DNA from: Mucilaginibacter sp. L294 | GTDB taxonomy: Bacteria > Bacteroidota > Bacteroidia > Sphingobacteriales > Sphingobacteriaceae | Assembly (NCBI RefSeq): GCF_001636615.1 | Contig: NZ_LGEK01000008.1 | Span: 21,345 to 85,344 of the forward strand | DNA length: 64,000 bases | Direction: 5' to 3' | Shown: positions 28,502-38,296 of the stretch, in pieces | How positions within the stretch are numbered: position 1 is the first letter of the stretch | Layout: each line of letters starts with the position of its first letter | Position numbers and translations under genes: made by a program | Notes under the pieces: model-generated | Database searches by the model: none | What the model was told of the DNA's origin: nothing | The model's input: only the letters and a program-made list of their open reading frames with translations

Positions 28502-31086
28502 TAGTTATCTTGCTTATAATACTCAAAAGCAATTACACCACCGGCAGCCAGTATAACACTATACTGTAAATCATTTCCGTATGTGAGTATATTCCTGCCT
28601 GATGTCTCGGCGGCTGATATGGTGATTGTACCGGCTGATTTGTTTTTTACTACTTGCCTTTGCCCAGCCAGCGGGGCGGTATATAAATTGCAATCACCGG
28701 TCGCCATTACTGTGCCGTGATTTGGTAAACTTCCTGCACCTATCGTAATGGTGTTCGCAAAGTTAACAGCGGTAGCATTGCCAGTAACAGCTATATTTGC
28801 TGCCTCTATACTTCCAGTCGTTATTAGGCCATTTTTTGCTAAAGATAGATACGCGCCTGAGATATTGCCAATCATTATACCTGCGCCGTATATCGGCGTT
28901 GGTGGTAATGGGAAGTCGTTTATTTGATAACCTACTATAGCCGCATCATCATCAATAACCAACAGATCACTATTGGCGGCATCAATTAAACGGATATTAT
29001 TTGTCGTAGCATCAATTTCAATGCGTTTGTGGCCAACTGCGGCGGTTTTGATATTCTGTACTATCAGATTTACAAAAGTAGCTCCTGTAGCCACAATGCT
29101 ACCCCTAATGGTTAATTGGCCACTGGCTGTAACGCCCCAATCCAAACCGCTTGTATCATCACCTAAATTAAAAGTATTGGCGCTAAGGTCTAAATAGTTT
29201 AGGTTGTTGTTTGATACGATACGGCCTAAAGATATGGTATCGCCCGTAACGCGGGTATAACCCCGCAATGATGTAAACAGCCTGCCGCCGTCTATTATAG
29301 ACGATATTACCGCAAACGGAAAGTAGTAGTATAAAGGGTCGCTTTCTACAGCCAGTTTGGTTAATGATAGTTGAATTGTTGCTGTGCCGGTATTGCGGCC
29401 AGCCTTTATATACACATAATACGGCTTATTATCAGCCAATGCGCCAACGCCGTTAAATGCGGCCACCTCCCAAATGCCGTTACCCTCGGTGTATTGCTCA
29501 TGCACTACACGCCCGGCTGTTACCGCAAAGTCAGCCAAGCCAACAGTTGCAACCAGGTTAGTACTATACGCCCCGCCATCCATAGTAATTAAAAGCATTT
29601 CGGCTTTAACGGTATCTAAAAGCGTAGAAAGTTCGCCGGTAGTTTTCCAGTTGCGTTTAGCCCTCTGTATATCGCTGATCTTATTTAAAGCAATTGCCTT
29701 GCTTAAATCCTCGGCCTTGGTAAACTGGCTATTTATGATACCACCCTTTACAATGTCGCTAATTGTTACCGATGTATATTTAAACCTATTGTGAAGATCG
29801 CGGGAATAGGCAGTAACACGGATATCTTTATTTATCTCGATATCCAAATCAGAAACATTTACCGTATCGCCAATAGTCAAAACTATGTCGTGCCGCTCAA
29901 AATGGAACGGGTCGGGTGGTATGGTGTAACTTACTTTTGGCGGCGAGTTCAATGTAAAATACTCCGTACCCTTTGCCAACAGCCGCGCCTCGGCATTTGT
30001 AATGTAACTACCGGGCATTTTAACATCACTCAAAACGTAGGTGTCGCCAATAGCAGGCCTCAATAGGTCGGACGGCATATCTAATGCCTTTTCCTGTTCA
30101 GCCGGTAAAAAGGTAATGGTACGGGTGGCATGATTATAACCGCCTTTCCTTATCTCGAAAACATACCCGGCGCACTGGCCATTTTGAAAGGTGATTTTTG
30201 GTGAAAGGTCGGGCAATAGTTGCTCGTTAATATCAAAATCTAAACCACTATCCGAAAAGGTGTATTTATCGCCAATGGCTGTAACAGTGCCGAGGCGCTC
30301 CGGCTTAATATCATCAAACGTTACCGCGCGTTCAATTTCGTGCGCACCGTATTTAACGCCCTGTATGTATGGTAACGGCGCAGGCAATATTAAACGGCTT
30401 TGACCGCCTCTATAATCAAAAGGTAGGTTTTGCTCTGAACCACGAACATACAGGCGGCTAAACGCACCTGTAGCGTCTACATTGGTACGTTTGAGGCCAC
30501 CGCGCAAACCTTTACCGCGTCCATATTCAAAGTGGTAGCCGCTTACATTTTGGCGGTTCTCTAAATGAATGGTTTTGCCAACTATCCACCATTCGCACTC
30601 AAATGCCTGAGCAATCTGTGTTAAGGCCTGCAATACGGTTTCCTCACCGGTAAAAGCAAGTTGTTTTGTAGTTGTTGGCTGCACGTTACCCTTTACCCAG
30701 CCCGTTTGCTCACGGTTGGCGTTTGCTATAACCAAATCCAAGGCCTCATCGGCTGTGCACATCAGTTGAAACTCTGAATAAGACCAAAGCAGGTTAAGGC
30801 TATCGTACATGAAAAACAACGGCTTACCAAGATCATACCAGCCAGCCTGAAAGGTTAAACTATACTTGTGTTTAATAGTTGATAGCTTTTCGGGCTGCGA
30901 CAATTCATTTAGGTAGTACCGCTCTGCCCATACGTCCACGTAATCGCCATGCTGAAAGTGTGCCGCTGTGTTCAAAGTAAAAGCCATGCTTACCATATCG
31001 GTAAGCATGATTTCTTTTTTTTGTTCGCCGCTATCGGGGCGCACAGTTACTATTGTCTCACCGGCTCTTTTAATTTGATATCTCAT
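28486..31086 (-). CDS. Tail-associated protein, prophage-endopeptidase/Tal-like
   Basis: The product is 866 aa. The first ~400 residues look like the gp27/Tal-type tail-tip hub domain (QLMCTADEALDLVIANANRE, and tryptophan-rich ECEWWIVGKTIHLENR). A middle region has a conserved linker, and the C-terminus is a long beta-structured part (repeating short hydrophobic strands from 600 on) that could contact the receptor. It follows the distal tail and fibre genes, as in siphoviruses. The protease activity of some family members is not evident from motifs here. Confidence 0.6.
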   Translation of the reverse strand: MRYQIKRAGETIVTVRPDSGEQKKEIMLTDMVSMAFTLNTAAHFQHGDYVDVWAERYYLNELSQPEKLSTIKHKYSLTFQAGWYDLGKPLFFMYDSLNLLWSYSEFQLMCTADEALDLVIANANREQTGWVKGNVQPTTTKQLAFTGEETVLQALTQIAQAFECEWWIVGKTIHLENRQNVSGYHFEYGRGKGLRGGLKRTNVDATGAFSRLYVRGSEQNLPFDYRGGQSRLILPAPLPYIQGVKYGAHEIERAVTFDDIKPERLGTVTAIGDKYTFSDSGLDFDINEQLLPDLSPKITFQNGQCAGYVFEIRKGGYNHATRTITFLPAEQEKALDMPSDLLRPAIGDTYVLSDVKMPGSYITNAEARLLAKGTEYFTLNSPPKVSYTIPPDPFHFERHDIVLTIGDTVNVSDLDIEINKDIRVTAYSRDLHNRFKYTSVTISDIVKGGIINSQFTKAEDLSKAIALNKISDIQRAKRNWKTTGELSTLLDTVKAEMLLITMDGGAYSTNLVATVGLADFAVTAGRVVHEQYTEGNGIWEVAAFNGVGALADNKPYYVYIKAGRNTGTATIQLSLTKLAVESDPLYYYFPFAVISSIIDGGRLFTSLRGYTRVTGDTISLGRIVSNNNLNYLDLSANTFNLGDDTSGLDWGVTASGQLTIRGSIVATGATFVNLIVQNIKTAAVGHKRIEIDATTNNIRLIDAANSDLLVIDDDAAIVGYQINDFPLPPTPIYGAGIMIGNISGAYLSLAKNGLITTGSIEAANIAVTGNATAVNFANTITIGAGSLPNHGTVMATGDCNLYTAPLAGQRQVVKNKSAGTITISAAETSGRNILTYGNDLQYSVILAAGGVIAFEYYKQDNYWVML

Positions 31087-31094
31087 TGCGTCTA

Positions 31095-32957
31095 TCAGGC
31101 TACCCCGTGTTTAACAACCATTTCACTTTTCCAAATATCACCCACCGCAACTATTAAGGTTGGCGTTTGCCTGTAGTACTTGCTATCATTGGTTCTATCC
31201 CATACAAACAAGCTACATGCCGCATCCTGATTTGATGGCAACAAAAGGGTGCTGCTTATTTCACTTGTAAAGCCCTTAACTGTATTATAATAATGAATAT
31301 CCCTTGTCCCTACATTTTGTAGGAAATGAGAATTTGAACCAGTAAATGCCGCGGTATTATATAATTCATCATAGCCATTTGTAGCCTGCATTTTACCCAT
31401 GCAGAATATGCCATGAAGCCAATACAACTGGAATGCCTGTTGAAATGTCAAAGTGTTGGTCGTTTTGTAACCGCCCGATCTGAACTCAGTGCGTTTTAGG
31501 TGATTAGCCTGTACAGGGTGCCCAGGCACGTAGGTAGGCGTGCCGGAAATTACATTTGCGCACTCATGCATTGTGCTGGCCTGTAAATAATAAAACAGCT
31601 CACACGGGCGTAATGTAAATGGCGTTGCCAGGTCTGTAACTGGTATGTTGTTAATAAACAACTGCACACTTTGTGCAACTTCATCACCATGATAACCGCC
31701 TGTAAAATCATCCTTTGCATACGGGTCTATTCCAACTCTTTGCACCTGGTTGTAAACACATTCATTTTCACCAGCTATAACAACCAAATCCCCTGTTGGG
31801 GTCATTGTCGCCCCGTTAAACACATACTCAGACCCTCCATACACCCGCCACAAATCCATATAGATCAAATCTGCCATATCATATAAATGCCCTAAGAGAT
31901 AACCTACATAGTGGTTACTTTTCCCTCGGCGGCAATACACTGTAAACAGTTCTTTGCCGCTTGTAGAGCCGACAGGGTTGAACGAAACATATATATCGCT
32001 GTAATCTTTAGCAATGCTGCCTGAAATCCTTTCCACAGGCACAAAGCGACCATAACCCTCATAGTCCGATGATGTAGCGGCTAACCTCAACATCATGGTG
32101 TTTTTATACGCGCTATTGGTAGGGTCAACACCTATGTTTGTACCGCTGGCTAAACTTATACCTACGTACGCCGCTGTGGCCGGTGTAGTAAACGCAACCG
32201 CGGCAGATGTACTGTTACCTAAAATTGAACTAATATAAACTCCCCCTATGGTAAAAAAGGCAATGCGTGAGCGCGAGTTTGATATTGAGCCAATACCCGA
32301 TAAAGTATAGTCCGTTAATTCGGAAACCTTAATTAACGGTGTACGTATGTCACTAACAGCACTGCCCGGCACGCCAACCGTGCTGTACGAACCAGCAACC
32401 ACAAGGCTATTATCTAACAGGTTTTTACCCGGTGTGGTAACCGTCGATTTTTGCAGATAATCAAGTTTCATTTTCCAAACACTGCTAATTCCCGGCACAT
32501 CAGTGGTAAGCGTGTCGTTTGTTGCCTCATAAACAACTCCGTTTGAAATTACCTGCGCACCTAAACTATAGGCCGTTCCAGTAACGTATGTTAAAATCTT
32601 ATTATTGACAATTGGCAACACTACCGCCTTAAAATCAGCAATCCAATATGTACCGTTAAAATATGCCCTTGGCTGCATAATTGCGGTACCGGCTGCGGGC
32701 GCTGGTATTACCAATGGCGTTGTTGGTGCCGTTAAAAGATTAGCATAAGTACCTGAGCCGCTTAATTCATAAAATTGGTTAATTAGCGGAGTTATCGGCG
32801 GTATAACCGTTGTTGTGGCCAAGCCTAAGCTGTCGCCACGCAAGTTTATAGCCTCAAACAAAACGGTTGAACCATCATCATTTAAGCCTAATATCTTAGA
32901 TTGTCCACTAATATTTGATGCTGCCGGTATTTCCGGCATTGATATATTTTCGTTCAT
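31095..32957 (-). CDS. Tail fibre or receptor-binding protein candidate
   Basis: The product is 620 aa. A short N-terminal attachment part (to about 45) is followed by Ser/Thr/Gly-rich beta sequence and a C-terminal globular domain with aromatic-rich surface (HYVGYLLGHLYDMADLIYMD, GGYHGDEV). The position between the distal tail protein and the Tal-like protein supports a host-recognition role. No enzymatic motif is certain. Low similarity to known fibres is typical. Confidence 0.5.
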   Translation of the reverse strand: MNENISMPEIPAASNISGQSKILGLNDDGSTVLFEAINLRGDSLGLATTTVIPPITPLINQFYELSGSGTYANLLTAPTTPLVIPAPAAGTAIMQPRAYFNGTYWIADFKAVVLPIVNNKILTYVTGTAYSLGAQVISNGVVYEATNDTLTTDVPGISSVWKMKLDYLQKSTVTTPGKNLLDNSLVVAGSYSTVGVPGSAVSDIRTPLIKVSELTDYTLSGIGSISNSRSRIAFFTIGGVYISSILGNSTSAAVAFTTPATAAYVGISLASGTNIGVDPTNSAYKNTMMLRLAATSSDYEGYGRFVPVERISGSIAKDYSDIYVSFNPVGSTSGKELFTVYCRRGKSNHYVGYLLGHLYDMADLIYMDLWRVYGGSEYVFNGATMTPTGDLVVIAGENECVYNQVQRVGIDPYAKDDFTGGYHGDEVAQSVQLFINNIPVTDLATPFTLRPCELFYYLQASTMHECANVISGTPTYVPGHPVQANHLKRTEFRSGGYKTTNTLTFQQAFQLYWLHGIFCMGKMQATNGYDELYNTAAFTGSNSHFLQNVGTRDIHYYNTVKGFTSEISSTLLLPSNQDAACSLFVWDRTNDSKYYRQTPTLIVAVGDIWKSEMVVKHGVA

Positions 32958-32960
32958 GGG

Positions 32961-33464
32961 TTATGTTGTTATTAAAATTTTATCACCTTGTTTTGTTGTT
33001 ATGTAGTCGCCGTTTTTGTCAACAAGGAAAGTGTACGGCTGAAAAAGTGAGGGATTAGGCTCTATAAATTCAAGTATAAATGTGCCGCACACTTTGCTAT
33101 CCTGGCTAAAAAGGGTAATAGCTTTGTTATTGCTGGGCTTTTGGTACCTCAGATAAAAGCTTCTTTTAAGCTGATCTATGTAAACACGCCTTAAACCGGG
33201 CGCAATCAACATACCTTGCAAAGCCATGCGACGAACCCAAAAATCAGCCTCATTGTCGGCCATCATCAAAAAGCCTAATTGAATATTACGCGGCTTAATA
33301 AAAACCTTATCTGTATAAATCTCTACCCCGTTTTCATCGCCCCAATCGTAAGTTTCAAATTCTTTCATTTCTACAAAATCGGTCAGGCTATCTAATCCAC
33401 TTTGTAGTTCGCACCTGTAAGCACTCCAAAATCCAAGTCCGTCAAAGTTTCCGTGATCTTCCAT
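32961..33464 (-). CDS. Distal tail protein-like (167 aa)
   Basis: Follows the tape measure gene with a TAATG overlap and precedes the fibre and Tal-like genes, the usual position for a Dit protein. The product has the beta-rich N-terminus and a basic core (RRMALQGMLIAPGLRRVYID). It is shorter than many Dit proteins. Assignment is from gene order and size. Confidence 0.5.
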   Translation of the reverse strand: MEDHGNFDGLGFWSAYRCELQSGLDSLTDFVEMKEFETYDWGDENGVEIYTDKVFIKPRNIQLGFLMMADNEADFWVRRMALQGMLIAPGLRRVYIDQLKRSFYLRYQKPSNNKAITLFSQDSKVCGTFILEFIEPNPSLFQPYTFLVDKNGDYITTKQGDKILITT

Positions 33465-36400
33465 TAAACAACCCTCCCCGTGCCAGCGGCATAATTTTTA
33501 TAGTCGTCCATTTTCTTATCCATAGATTCTAAATGCTCCAGGTAGGGCGCATAGTCGGCAGATATTTTAGTATTCTCCGCTATTTCCATTAATGACAATG
33601 TTTGCTTTTTCATTTCGGCGAGGCCATCGGCCAGCGTGGCGTTACCCGCTTTGGTTAGGTTATTACCCTCTACAGCGGCCAAACGCAGCCCTCCTGTATT
33701 TGCCGACAGCAAATCAATGCTTTCCTGCGAGGCTGATTTAAAAGCACCTTGCAAGCTGTTGTCATTGGTGACTGTATCATCGGCACCAATAATTTTTTGG
33801 TATGCGGCGGCTTTATCGGCCAATAGCTTGGCTATATTATCTTTTTGCGCTCGTAACGTATCAATCTCATCCTGGCTAAAGACACCATCCTCACCGGCCT
33901 TGTAAAGCTGGTCATAGAAAGGTTGCATAGCATTTTCAATCTCATTACGCTGAAAGGCATTTGAAAAGGCATCTTTTATAGAGTTCTCAATAACATCTGC
34001 AAAATCTTTAGCCTGTGTTTTTCCATCCGCAAACAGCGACTTGATGTTACTATTGAGTGTATCGAAGTTAATGCCGGTAATTTCTTCGGTAAGTGCGTTG
34101 GCGGTATCTTTAGCTTGTTGCTTAAGGTCTATAAGGCTTTTAACAATAGCGCCGGTTCTTTCGTCAAGCTTACCACTGTCCAGCAATACCTGCATTTGTT
34201 CAATAGATTGCTTTGACACATCAACAATACTTCCGATGCTTTTAAAATATTCAACCGTTTGCTTTAAAAAATCGTTTGCGCTTTCACCGTTATTCTTCTT
34301 ATCAATATACTTTTCATCAATGGTTTTATTACCGGTTAGGCTCAACCGCCCTGCAAGCTTGGCCTGTGCATCAGCCTGCGCCTTTGCGATATCCTCTAAT
34401 GATTTTTTATAAGCGATAAGCCTTTCAGGACCGTATGTTTCTTTAGTCAATGCTAATTGGCGTTCAAGGGCTTTGTTCACCGCCTCGGTAGCCTTTAGCT
34501 GCAAATCAGTAATATATTTTTGCTGTTCGGCTTTTGCCTTTGCATTGCTAAACAAGCCGCCAATAGTTGAAATTATACCCATTGCCGCGCCAACCATGCC
34601 AAGGCCTGAACTGATCTGCCCGAACATATCTTTATCCGCTGTTGCTTTCTTAAAGTCGGCCATACCTTGTTTGATATTACCTACCTGCCCGACAAGATCA
34701 GCGGCGGTGCGCAAGGCCTCGCCAAGCCCCTCGCTAAACTTATCGGCATATTGCGCCGCATCGTTTAACGATGAAGCAATGTTTTTCAAGTCGGTTGCCG
34801 ATTTGGTATCAATGCGATACTTCATATCACCAAACAGCTTATCGAAAAACTCTTTAGCTTTCGGCGTTAATGCAAGCTTGCTAACCTGGCTTTGTAAGCC
34901 TGCAAGGCTTTTACGCAAGGCCTCGGTACTCATACGGTCGAGATTATCGTATAACTCTTTATAGCTATCCAATTGCTCAACACGTTTTTTATCAAACTCG
35001 GTTAATTCCGCCTCTGTCTTTTTGCGCAGGTTATCAGCCTCAACAGTATTGCCCTTTTTGCGCAGCTCCTGAATTTTAGCCACAGCGTTCTCCTGAATGC
35101 CGGTACGCTTATCCTCGAATGATTGATTATCGGCAAGCAGCTTTAAAAAACTCGCTTCGGTAGCCTTTTGCTCTTCCTTTAAAGCAGCCTCAACCATTTT
35201 AAGGCGTTCAGTTTGCACACCGCTCAACGGCGCATTGCCTTGCTGATCTGTTAACTTTGTGTACTCGTCTGTAAGCTTTTGCAGGTAGGTTTTTGAGGCG
35301 TTTAAATCCCAGCTATAACGCTCGTTCGCTTTGGTTTCGCCGAAGCTGGTTTTATAGTCCTCGTATTCCTTGTACAGCTTTTTTTGCTCGTCCAGTGATG
35401 TTTTAAGCTTAGTGGTGTCCTGCCTGTAGGCGAGGTCGGCAGTTGCTTTATCCTCTATGGGTTGCACCGCGCCTACATCAATAGTACCGATCTGCTTTTT
35501 ATGGGTTTTATTGTACTCGGCTATTTTGGCGTTCTCGTCGGCAATGATCTTTCGGAACGCAGTAAACTTGTCTTTTAGGGCTTGTTTTTCCTCTTCATCC
35601 TTAGTAAAGCCTTTGCGGGAATATTCGGCGTCAAGCGCGTACAATTGTTTGTAAACACTCTCCCGACCATCGGTAATGTTTTTCAGGGCATCCTCTGCGC
35701 TTTTGCCGTCATCAATAGTATAGGCATCCTTAATGATTTTTTTAACCTGTTCAATCTTATCACTCAGTAATTCCCTCTGTTTGTCGTTCGGCGCTAAAGC
35801 ATCAAGCTTGGCTTGTAGCGACTTTTCAAGCGTTTCTAAATCTGATTTTTGGGATGCGTTTTTAACTATTGCATCGAAGTTTTTTAGCGGGTCTTGGATT
35901 AGCTTGTTATTACCCTCTATTATACTGGCAATCTTTGCGCCACCGCCTACAAGTTTTTCAATATTGTCTTGTTGTATTTTTGTAGAATTTATAATCTCAT
36001 CCTGTGATTTAGCCGCCTCAACAGCGCGATTATGGATAAGGTCAACGCCACTGGCCATACCTGACTTTAACACCACATCAGCGCCAACTTTATTACGTTG
36101 CATAACAGCCTGATGCGACAATACATAAGCTTTAGCCTCTTCCCGTGTCATGCCCGGGTTTTTATTCATCGTAAAAGCCAAATCGCTTTTAATAGCCCTT
36201 TCTGTTTCGGCGTTTTCTGCGCTCGTAATCTTCTGCTTTTGAATTTCCGCGTTAAGCTTTGTTTTTTCCAGGTCACTAATTTTGTCAAAGCCTGCTTTAG
36301 CTCTTGCCTGGCTAATAATCGATTTTGTTACCGCATCATAACTGCTTGCCAGTTTACCGTTGATAATTTCTAAGGTTGAGGCGTTCGCAAATTCATTTGG

Positions 36401-37012
36401 AAACTCTTTTTTTAGCTCCTGCGCAGCTTTTACGCGCTCATCCATCGCCTGAGTAACGTCTCGCGTAACGCTATATAAAACCTTAAGTTTGGATATTTGA
36501 GGGGCTGCCGCTTCGTTAGCTTTAGTCATCACTTCGTTAAAGTTTTTCAGTGCTAACAGTGCGTTGTTTATAGCATCCTTACCCTTAAAAAACGAGGTAA
36601 ATAGATTACCAAGTTCCTTGCCGTAAACAGTCATTAAGGTTATACCCACTGACATTGCAGTTCCCCAGGAGAACAACCCGCTAAGTACTTGCTTCCATAC
36701 CGGCACAGCCGTTTGGCCTGATGCGGTGAGCGCGGCGTTTGCTGCCCTCAACCTGCCAATTTCATCTGTTAGTATTGGAATGTTATTAGCTATGGCCATA
36801 AAGCCCGTTTGGGCTGAATAGGTGAACGCTGGCAACTCGCGGCCAATTTGGTTAATGGAGTTTTGCAGACCGTTAAAGCTTCGCGTAGCTACCTGCCCCT
36901 GCGAACGCGCCTCAGCACCTACGGCCTGTATGCGTTGCCGGGTGGTACGGGTTGCCGCGTCTACCTCGGCCTCGTTTATATTAAATGCTACGTCTAAATC
37001 TAAATCGCTCAT
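33464..37012 (-). CDS. Tail tape measure protein
   Basis: The product is 1182 aa, the longest in the phage, and Ala/Lys-rich with long heptad coiled coils across 380-760. Hydrophobic segments occur near 105-125 (LFSWGTAMSVGITLMTVY) and 800-825 (LGMVGAAMGIISTIGGLFSN), as in tape measures that form a channel in the host membrane. At roughly 0.15 nm per residue it predicts a tail of about 170-180 nm. It lies directly after the frameshifted chaperone pair. Confidence 0.87.
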   Translation of the reverse strand: MSDLDLDVAFNINEAEVDAATRTTRQRIQAVGAEARSQGQVATRSFNGLQNSINQIGRELPAFTYSAQTGFMAIANNIPILTDEIGRLRAANAALTASGQTAVPVWKQVLSGLFSWGTAMSVGITLMTVYGKELGNLFTSFFKGKDAINNALLALKNFNEVMTKANEAAAPQISKLKVLYSVTRDVTQAMDERVKAAQELKKEFPNEFANASTLEIINGKLASSYDAVTKSIISQARAKAGFDKISDLEKTKLNAEIQKQKITSAENAETERAIKSDLAFTMNKNPGMTREEAKAYVLSHQAVMQRNKVGADVVLKSGMASGVDLIHNRAVEAAKSQDEIINSTKIQQDNIEKLVGGGAKIASIIEGNNKLIQDPLKNFDAIVKNASQKSDLETLEKSLQAKLDALAPNDKQRELLSDKIEQVKKIIKDAYTIDDGKSAEDALKNITDGRESVYKQLYALDAEYSRKGFTKDEEEKQALKDKFTAFRKIIADENAKIAEYNKTHKKQIGTIDVGAVQPIEDKATADLAYRQDTTKLKTSLDEQKKLYKEYEDYKTSFGETKANERYSWDLNASKTYLQKLTDEYTKLTDQQGNAPLSGVQTERLKMVEAALKEEQKATEASFLKLLADNQSFEDKRTGIQENAVAKIQELRKKGNTVEADNLRKKTEAELTEFDKKRVEQLDSYKELYDNLDRMSTEALRKSLAGLQSQVSKLALTPKAKEFFDKLFGDMKYRIDTKSATDLKNIASSLNDAAQYADKFSEGLGEALRTAADLVGQVGNIKQGMADFKKATADKDMFGQISSGLGMVGAAMGIISTIGGLFSNAKAKAEQQKYITDLQLKATEAVNKALERQLALTKETYGPERLIAYKKSLEDIAKAQADAQAKLAGRLSLTGNKTIDEKYIDKKNNGESANDFLKQTVEYFKSIGSIVDVSKQSIEQMQVLLDSGKLDERTGAIVKSLIDLKQQAKDTANALTEEITGINFDTLNSNIKSLFADGKTQAKDFADVIENSIKDAFSNAFQRNEIENAMQPFYDQLYKAGEDGVFSQDEIDTLRAQKDNIAKLLADKAAAYQKIIGADDTVTNDNSLQGAFKSASQESIDLLSANTGGLRLAAVEGNNLTKAGNATLADGLAEMKKQTLSLMEIAENTKISADYAPYLEHLESMDKKMDDYKNYAAGTGRVV

Positions 37013-37015
37013 GGT

Positions 37016-37306
37016 TTATTTTAACAGTCCAAATTTTGCGGCCAGTTGGCTGCCGCTTACTTTTTTAGGTTGTTTCTTTACTCTTTTCATTGCGGGTGCA
37101 TCGGCAAGCATTAGCCTGATGTTTACCCAGCTTGTACCCCATAGTATGTAATGGTATGTCCATCCGGTTCGCTCGGCTATTGAGAATATCACCCCCCATA
37201 CGCTATCAAGCCCGCAGGCCTTTAACTCGTATGGTCGCTTGTCTGGCTCGTCTTGGCTGTCGTCATATTCAACCTCGCACCCAATCCGATAATATTCGTA
37301 AAATCC
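37016..37306 (-). CDS. Second tail-assembly-chaperone frame, probably read by -1 ribosomal frameshift
   Basis: This 96-codon frame opens just after a TGA (37309-37307), overlaps the 3' end of the upstream gene by 85 bases in the -1 frame, and ends two bases before the tape measure start region. It has no start codon until its last third. The product includes YEYYRIGCEVEYDDSQ and W-rich VWGVIFSIAERTGWTYHYIL, then a basic tail. Gene order, overlap and lack of a start are those of lambda G/GT-type genes. A ttttac run near 37299-37302 could allow single-codon slippage; no classic heptamer was seen. Confidence 0.6.
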   Translation of the reverse strand, partial: GFYEYYRIGCEVEYDDSQDEPDKRPYELKACGLDSVWGVIFSIAERTGWTYHYILWGTSWVNIRLMLADAPAMKRVKKQPKKVSGSQLAAKFGLLK

Positions 37307-37704
37307 TCAACGCCGCCTTGTACTATCAGCACCTCAAACAACCTGCAAGCTGTTTTATAGGGCAGTACATCTGCCAGCATCCACGCCAATGGCCTTGTTA
37401 GCGGCCAGCGTAGCCAACGGCTGTTTAACAGGGCGCAGGCAACCGCGCGGTAAACTGTTTTGTGATATTTAACCTGGTGATTTAAAAGGCTGCCAAAATT
37501 CATATCTGCCATTTCGGTATCGCTCAACATCATCTTTAAAAAACAGATGGTTAGTTGTAGGTAAGTGCCGCCTGTAGGATTACCAATGGTGGTATTGATG
37601 CGCTTTTTGCCAAAGAGCCTTAAAAACAAGGGCGCACGGAAACTAACCGAAACGCCCTTGTCTAATAAAGTATTGGCAGCGCGTTGTTCAATCTGCCTGT
37701 CCAT
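37222..37704 (-). CDS. Tail assembly chaperone (upstream, unshifted form)
   Basis: 160 aa, helical, beginning MDRQIEQRAANTLLDKGVSV. It follows the tail tube gene by three bases and comes just before the tape measure gene, the slot of lambda G-type chaperones. Its last 28 codons overlap the frame at 37016-37306. A -1 shift near codon 135 would make a fusion of about 230 aa. Confidence 0.6.
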   Translation of the reverse strand: MDRQIEQRAANTLLDKGVSVSFRAPLFLRLFGKKRINTTIGNPTGGTYLQLTICFLKMMLSDTEMADMNFGSLLNHQVKYHKTVYRAVACALLNSRWLRWPLTRPLAWMLADVLPYKTACRLFEVLIVQGGVEDFTNIIGLGARLNMTTAKTSQTSDHTS

Positions 37705-37707
37705 TGG

Positions 37708-38211
37708 TTACGCTTTATTACCGTAAGCAATAGCACCAACAGCCTCTTTGGTTGGCTCTAACACCATGCCCTTTACGCGTATAACGTTAGGCTCTGTTTT
37801 AGAGAACGCGCCAACCAGTTTGCCTGATACCTGCACACGTGCAAGTTCCCAGGTACCGCCTTGGCCGTCCACGATCTCGTGGCTCTTTTCAATGATGGGC
37901 TGGGTGCCTTTTGGCATATGCCACATTTGGTTTGGCGCGGTGCCAACCAAGGTGCCGCCGCAGAAATCCTGTATCACTTCAACATCAAACGTTATGATAT
38001 CGTAGGCAATATCAATATTGCCCCCCTCGATAGCTACAATTACAGATTTGCCTTTGATGTTTTTAATCGGGGTCACCGTATCATCGGCCATGTTTACTTT
38101 CACAGTATTTTCGTGAATTTCGCCCGGCTCGGTTAAGGTGGTACCCATACCGCCATCAACGGCAACCGCACCAGTTTTAAGGGTTCTAATGTCTATACTA
38201 AATTCTGACAT
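37708..38211 (-). CDS. Major tail tube protein
   Basis: 167 aa and beta-rich, starting MSEFSIDIRTLKTGAVAVDG, with strands such as GKSVIVAIEGG and GGTWELARVQVSGKLVGAFS. Size, strand pattern and position ahead of chaperone and tape measure fit a siphovirus tube subunit. A paired TTTTAAAG motif lies 9-26 bases upstream of its start. Confidence 0.65.
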   Translation of the reverse strand: MSEFSIDIRTLKTGAVAVDGGMGTTLTEPGEIHENTVKVNMADDTVTPIKNIKGKSVIVAIEGGNIDIAYDIITFDVEVIQDFCGGTLVGTAPNQMWHMPKGTQPIIEKSHEIVDGQGGTWELARVQVSGKLVGAFSKTEPNVIRVKGMVLEPTKEAVGAIAYGNKA

Positions 38212-38249
38212 AATGATAATTTTAAAGGGTTTTAAAGTTGTTTTAAATA

Positions 38250-38274
38250 CGGCTTGCGCTCAGCGCGCAAGCCG
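38250..38274 (-). terminator. GC-rich hairpin between phage genes
   Basis: cggcttgcg / cgcaagccg, 9-bp stem with a 7-base centre, between the 172-aa gene and the tail tube gene. On the minus strand it is followed by gtatttaaaac, not a strong U run, so it may be an attenuator or an RNA-stabilising element for the tube message. Confidence 0.45.
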
Positions 38275-38296
38275 CTCGTTTATTGGTTTAGGATGG

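Noticed and set aside
33636..36373. Series of plus-strand frames opposite the tape measure gene
   Set aside because: They are antisense to a low-complexity coiled-coil gene, which often leaves long empty frames.
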